This document shows, in pieces, positions 23,320 through 25,025 of a DNA stretch of 25,025 bases. This stretch comes from CAYONQ01 sp964405375 (GTDB lineage Bacteria; Planctomycetota; Phycisphaerae; Sedimentisphaerales; Anaerobacaceae). The stretch is from positions 1 through 25,025 of the forward strand of contig CAYONQ010000035.1 in assembly GCA_964405375.1 (NCBI GenBank). The letters run 5' to 3'. The translations under genes and the position numbers were made by a program. The notes under the pieces were generated by a model. It had not been told where the DNA came from, did no database searches, and was given only the letters and a program-made list of their open reading frames with translations. Each line of letters starts with the position of its first letter. Within the stretch, counting starts at the first letter, position 1.

Positions 23320-23823
23320 TTATTTTATTTTGGCTCGCAGCGTTTTTATCAGTCCTGAGAGCACCTGATGGGGGATGTCAGCCAGTTCCGGCTGGACAGT
23401 TTCACCGCCAGCTATTTTGTCGAGGATTTTTACGGCTCTTTTGCGGTGTTGGGCTATCAGGCCCGCAATTCTTTCGGCCTCGTCCAGCTCACCGTCGGCC
23501 ATTTGTCGCAGATAAGAGATTATAGTTGCCGTGAGCTGCTGGTTGTCTGCCTCGGCTGGTGGGGCGGCGGCCTCAGCCGGCTCGGGCGGTATCTCTTTTG
23601 CACTTAATAATTCCTGCGTAAGCCGGTAGGTCTCCGTCAATAGCTGTTTCTGTCTTTCTTTATCGTCTTCATCTATCGGCGCAAGCTTTAACTCTTCATC
23701 AGAGTCCAGCTTGGGCACATAAAGCCGGTTATGACATCCGGGGCATTTGCCCCACTTGCCGCCGGCATCGTCCGGCACCTCTATCTTTTTGCCGCAATAG
23801 TCGCAATTGAATTTTATTGCCAT
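23320..23823 (-). CDS. Small zinc-ribbon protein of unknown function
   Basis: The 167-residue protein opens with a zinc ribbon: Cys7-x2-Cys10 and Cys27-x2-Cys30 in FNCDYCGKKIEVPDDAGGKW and KCPGC. Planctomycete genomes carry many such 'FxCxxCGKxIxVPDxxxGKxxKCPxC' modules, often at the N-terminus of membrane or regulatory proteins. After it come an acidic linker (DSDEELKLAPIDEDDKE), an Ala/Pro-rich stretch (about 78-92) and a helical C-terminal region (about 95-167) with no known motif. There is no membrane segment. It follows queF by 22 bases and has AGAGGTG before the ATG, so it is probably expressed with queF. No direct link to queuosine chemistry can be shown. Confidence 0.8.
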   Translation of the reverse strand: MAIKFNCDYCGKKIEVPDDAGGKWGKCPGCHNRLYVPKLDSDEELKLAPIDEDDKERQKQLLTETYRLTQELLSAKEIPPEPAEAAAPPAEADNQQLTATIISYLRQMADGELDEAERIAGLIAQHRKRAVKILDKIAGGETVQPELADIPHQVLSGLIKTLRAKIK

Positions 23824-23845
23824 TTCCTCACCTCTGAATAAACCA

Positions 23846-24202
23846 TCAGTTACTTTTCGCCTTATATTCTGCCGTTACCTCGGTGGTTATACCGCCTCGC
23901 GGTGTGAAGTGTGAGGTAACCTTCATCCAGCGTGGCTTGCAGCTATTGGATAAATCGTCCAGGATTTCATTTGTCAGAGCTTCGTAAAAAATGCCTTTGT
24001 TGCGATAGCTTTGCATATAGAACTTTAAGCTCTTTAGCTCGATGCAGCTCTTGTCGGGACAGTACTCGATTACAATCTCACCAAAGTCCGGCTGGCCCGT
24101 TCGGGGACAAACACTGGTAAATTCGGGGCACCTGATTGTGATACGATAGTTGCGCCGGGGATATGGGTTGTCGAATAGTTCGAGTTTTGGCTTTTTGGTC
24201 AT
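23846..24202 (-). CDS. queF: NADPH-dependent 7-cyano-7-deazaguanine reductase
   Basis: The product is 118 residues from the ATG at 24202 (GAGGG ribosome site). An earlier start at 24229 would run over the promoter region. QueF reduces preQ0 to preQ1, the only known nitrile-to-amine reduction in biology. The catalytic cysteine is Cys32 in SVCPRTGQPDFG and the proton-donating aspartate is Asp39, with the correct seven-residue spacing. The NADPH motif appears as ELKSLKFYMQSYRNKG (about 55-70). The short single-domain form belongs to the B. subtilis-like group. It faces queC across a 69-base promoter region. Confidence 0.96.
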   Translation of the reverse strand: MTKKPKLELFDNPYPRRNYRITIRCPEFTSVCPRTGQPDFGEIVIEYCPDKSCIELKSLKFYMQSYRNKGIFYEALTNEILDDLSNSCKPRWMKVTSHFTPRGGITTEVTAEYKAKSN

Positions 24203-24232
24203 TTGGAACCCTCGCAAAAATTCCGCCAAACT

Positions 24233-24261
24233 AATATAATAAACATTGATAAGTTTGGCAA
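24233..24261 (-). promoter_or_regulatory. queF promoter
   Basis: On the minus strand TTGCCA (24256-24261), 17 bases, then TATATT (24233-24238). The predicted start is near 24226, giving a leader of about 24 bases that includes the GAGGG ribosome site. Confidence 0.55.
24235..24240 (+). promoter_or_regulatory. -10 element for queC
   Basis: A perfect TATAAT lies 32 bases before the queC ATG and overlaps four bases of the queF -10 on the other strand. The -35 at optimal spacing (TCGCAA, 24212-24217) is poor. An AAGTTTGG direct repeat (24251-24258 and 24260-24267) follows and could be an operator. Confidence 0.45.
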
Positions 24262-24271
24262 GTTTGGGAAA

Positions 24272-24982
24272 ATGTCGGAGAAAAATAAAAAAGCGGTTAT
24301 TTTATTGAGCGGCGGCCTTGATTCAGCCACAACGCTCGCTATCGCCCGCAGCGAGGATTTCCGGTTATTTGCCCTGACCTTTAGGTATGGCCAGCGGCAC
24401 CAGCGGGAAATCGAGGCAGCGAAAAAGGTCGCTCGTTCCATCAGTGTAGCCGAGCACCGCATAATCGATATTGATTTGGCCTGCTTTGGCGGCTCGGCTC
24501 TTACAGACGCCGCTATTGACGTGCCGAAGGATAGAGCCAATTTAGGCGATTCGCAGCAAATCCCCACGACCTATGTGCCTGTCCGCAACACAATCTTTTT
24601 AAGTTATGCACTTGCCTGGGCCGAGGTGCTGGGCGCCTTTGATATCTTCATAGGCGTCAACGCAACCGACTACAGCGGCTATCCCGATTGCCGTGCCCAG
24701 TTTATATCGGCTTTCGAGCAGTTAGCCAACCTCGCCACCGCAGCCGCCGTTGAGAATAAAGGCCGATACCGTATTCATACCCCGATTATAAATATGACCA
24801 AAGCCCAGATTATCCTCACAGGCAGCAAGCTCGGTGTGGATTACTCCTTAACGCATAGTTGTTACGATCCGGACCGACTCGGCAGAAGCTGCGGCAGATG
24901 TGATGCCTGCAGATTGAGATTAAAGGGCTTCGCCGAAGCAGGACTGAAAGACCCGATTGAATACGTAACATACTCAAACTGA
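24272..24982 (+). CDS. queC: 7-cyano-7-deazaguanine synthase
   Basis: The product is 236 residues from the ATG at 24272, matching the family length (about 231 in E. coli). A start 69 bases upstream would overlap queF and add non-conserved residues. QueC uses ATP to convert 7-carboxy-7-deazaguanine and ammonia to preQ0. The PP-loop is LLSGGLDSATT (about 11-21). RYGQRHQREIEAAK, VPVRNTIFLSYALAWAE and INATDYSGYPDCR-like sequence (here VNATDYSGYPDCR) are typical. The zinc site is in SCYDPDRLGRSCGRCDACRLR, with four cysteines. The ribosome site is weak (GGGAA). It is the divergent partner of queF, and the two encode consecutive reactions of the queuosine pathway. Confidence 0.96.
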   Translation: MSEKNKKAVILLSGGLDSATTLAIARSEDFRLFALTFRYGQRHQREIEAAKKVARSISVAEHRIIDIDLACFGGSALTDAAIDVPKDRANLGDSQQIPTTYVPVRNTIFLSYALAWAEVLGAFDIFIGVNATDYSGYPDCRAQFISAFEQLANLATAAAVENKGRYRIHTPIINMTKAQIILTGSKLGVDYSLTHSCYDPDRLGRSCGRCDACRLRLKGFAEAGLKDPIEYVTYSN

Positions 24983-24988
24983 CCGATT

Positions 24989-25024
24989 TTAGGCCGCGAG
25001 GAGTTTTTCCAGGCGGCGAATAAC
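24989..25024 (-). CDS. Possible C-terminus of a convergent gene (partial)
   Basis: The minus strand from the window edge reads VIRRLEKLLAA and then a TAA at 24989-24991. The sequence is protein-like and converges with queC after six bases. Only 11 codons are present, so this may be chance. Confidence 0.25.
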   Translation of the reverse strand, partial: VIRRLEKLLAA

Positions 25025-25025
25025 A

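Noticed and set aside
24203..24271. preQ1 riboswitch between queF and queC
   Set aside because: The 69-base gap is filled by promoters and ribosome sites, and no preQ1 aptamer core was recognised on either strand.
1..25025. CRISPR arrays, tRNA or rRNA genes, insertion sequences
   Set aside because: No regularly spaced long direct repeats, no tRNA-like cloverleaf with a T-arm, and no transposase or integrase were seen in a manual read.

Overview
The window looks like chromosomal DNA from a planctomycete of the Phycisphaerae / Sedimentisphaerales type. This is inferred from gene content, not from a marker gene. The clues are a secreted protein ending in a dockerin-like GDLDNNCYVDFLDLA repeat, a small zinc-ribbon protein of planctomycete style, a DksA-like protein with a degenerate zinc finger, many extracytoplasmic or membrane proteins of unknown role, and intergenic stretches built from short degenerate repeats. 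Most of the window is core housekeeping sequence of moderate GC (about half GC in lines I counted by hand). No phage, transposase, CRISPR array, rRNA or tRNA was recognised.

Layout. 1-1078: an AT-rich TPR gene starting inside a TPR unit, preceded by a Fur-box-like palindrome. 1079-1778: 700 bases without a gene, holding a nested inverted-repeat element, short planctomycete-like repeats and eight T-tracts phased at exactly 10 bp. 1779-6098 (minus): a WbpM/FlaA1-type nucleotide-sugar 4,6-dehydratase, an unknown multi-pass membrane protein, YacG and a DksA-like regulator. 6285-12508 (minus): gpmI, mutL, btuF, btuC, btuD, where mutL-btuF and btuC-btuD overlap by ATGA junctions. 12668-14424 (plus): a near-ideal extended -10 promoter, a TPR lipoprotein and lspA. 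14381-17662 (minus): a bifunctional-nuclease-family (DUF151) gene behind valS; its 3' end overlaps lspA tail to tail. 17893-23117 (minus): the dockerin-tailed exported protein, rho, coaE and a glycogen-synthase-like glycosyltransferase. 23320-24982: divergent queF (plus a zinc-ribbon protein) and queC, sharing a 69-bp promoter region.

How the genes work together. queC and queF are consecutive steps of queuosine precursor synthesis (preQ0 formation, then reduction to preQ1). lspA beside a lipoprotein is consistent with envelope biogenesis. btuFCD form a complete cobalamin/siderophore-type importer, translationally tied to the mismatch-repair gene mutL, which is not a functional pairing I recognise. 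Sigma-70-like promoters with good -35/-10 spacing can be read in front of gpmI, the TPR lipoprotein, valS, the dockerin gene, the glycosyltransferase and queF.

I did not find a clear new multi-gene system. The most unusual signals are non-coding: the structured element at 1296-1412, the phased A/T-tracts at 1581-1660, the tandem palindromes in the rho leader, the hairpin at the valS promoter, and the apparent use of intergenic repeat sequence as the signal peptide of a lipoprotein gene.
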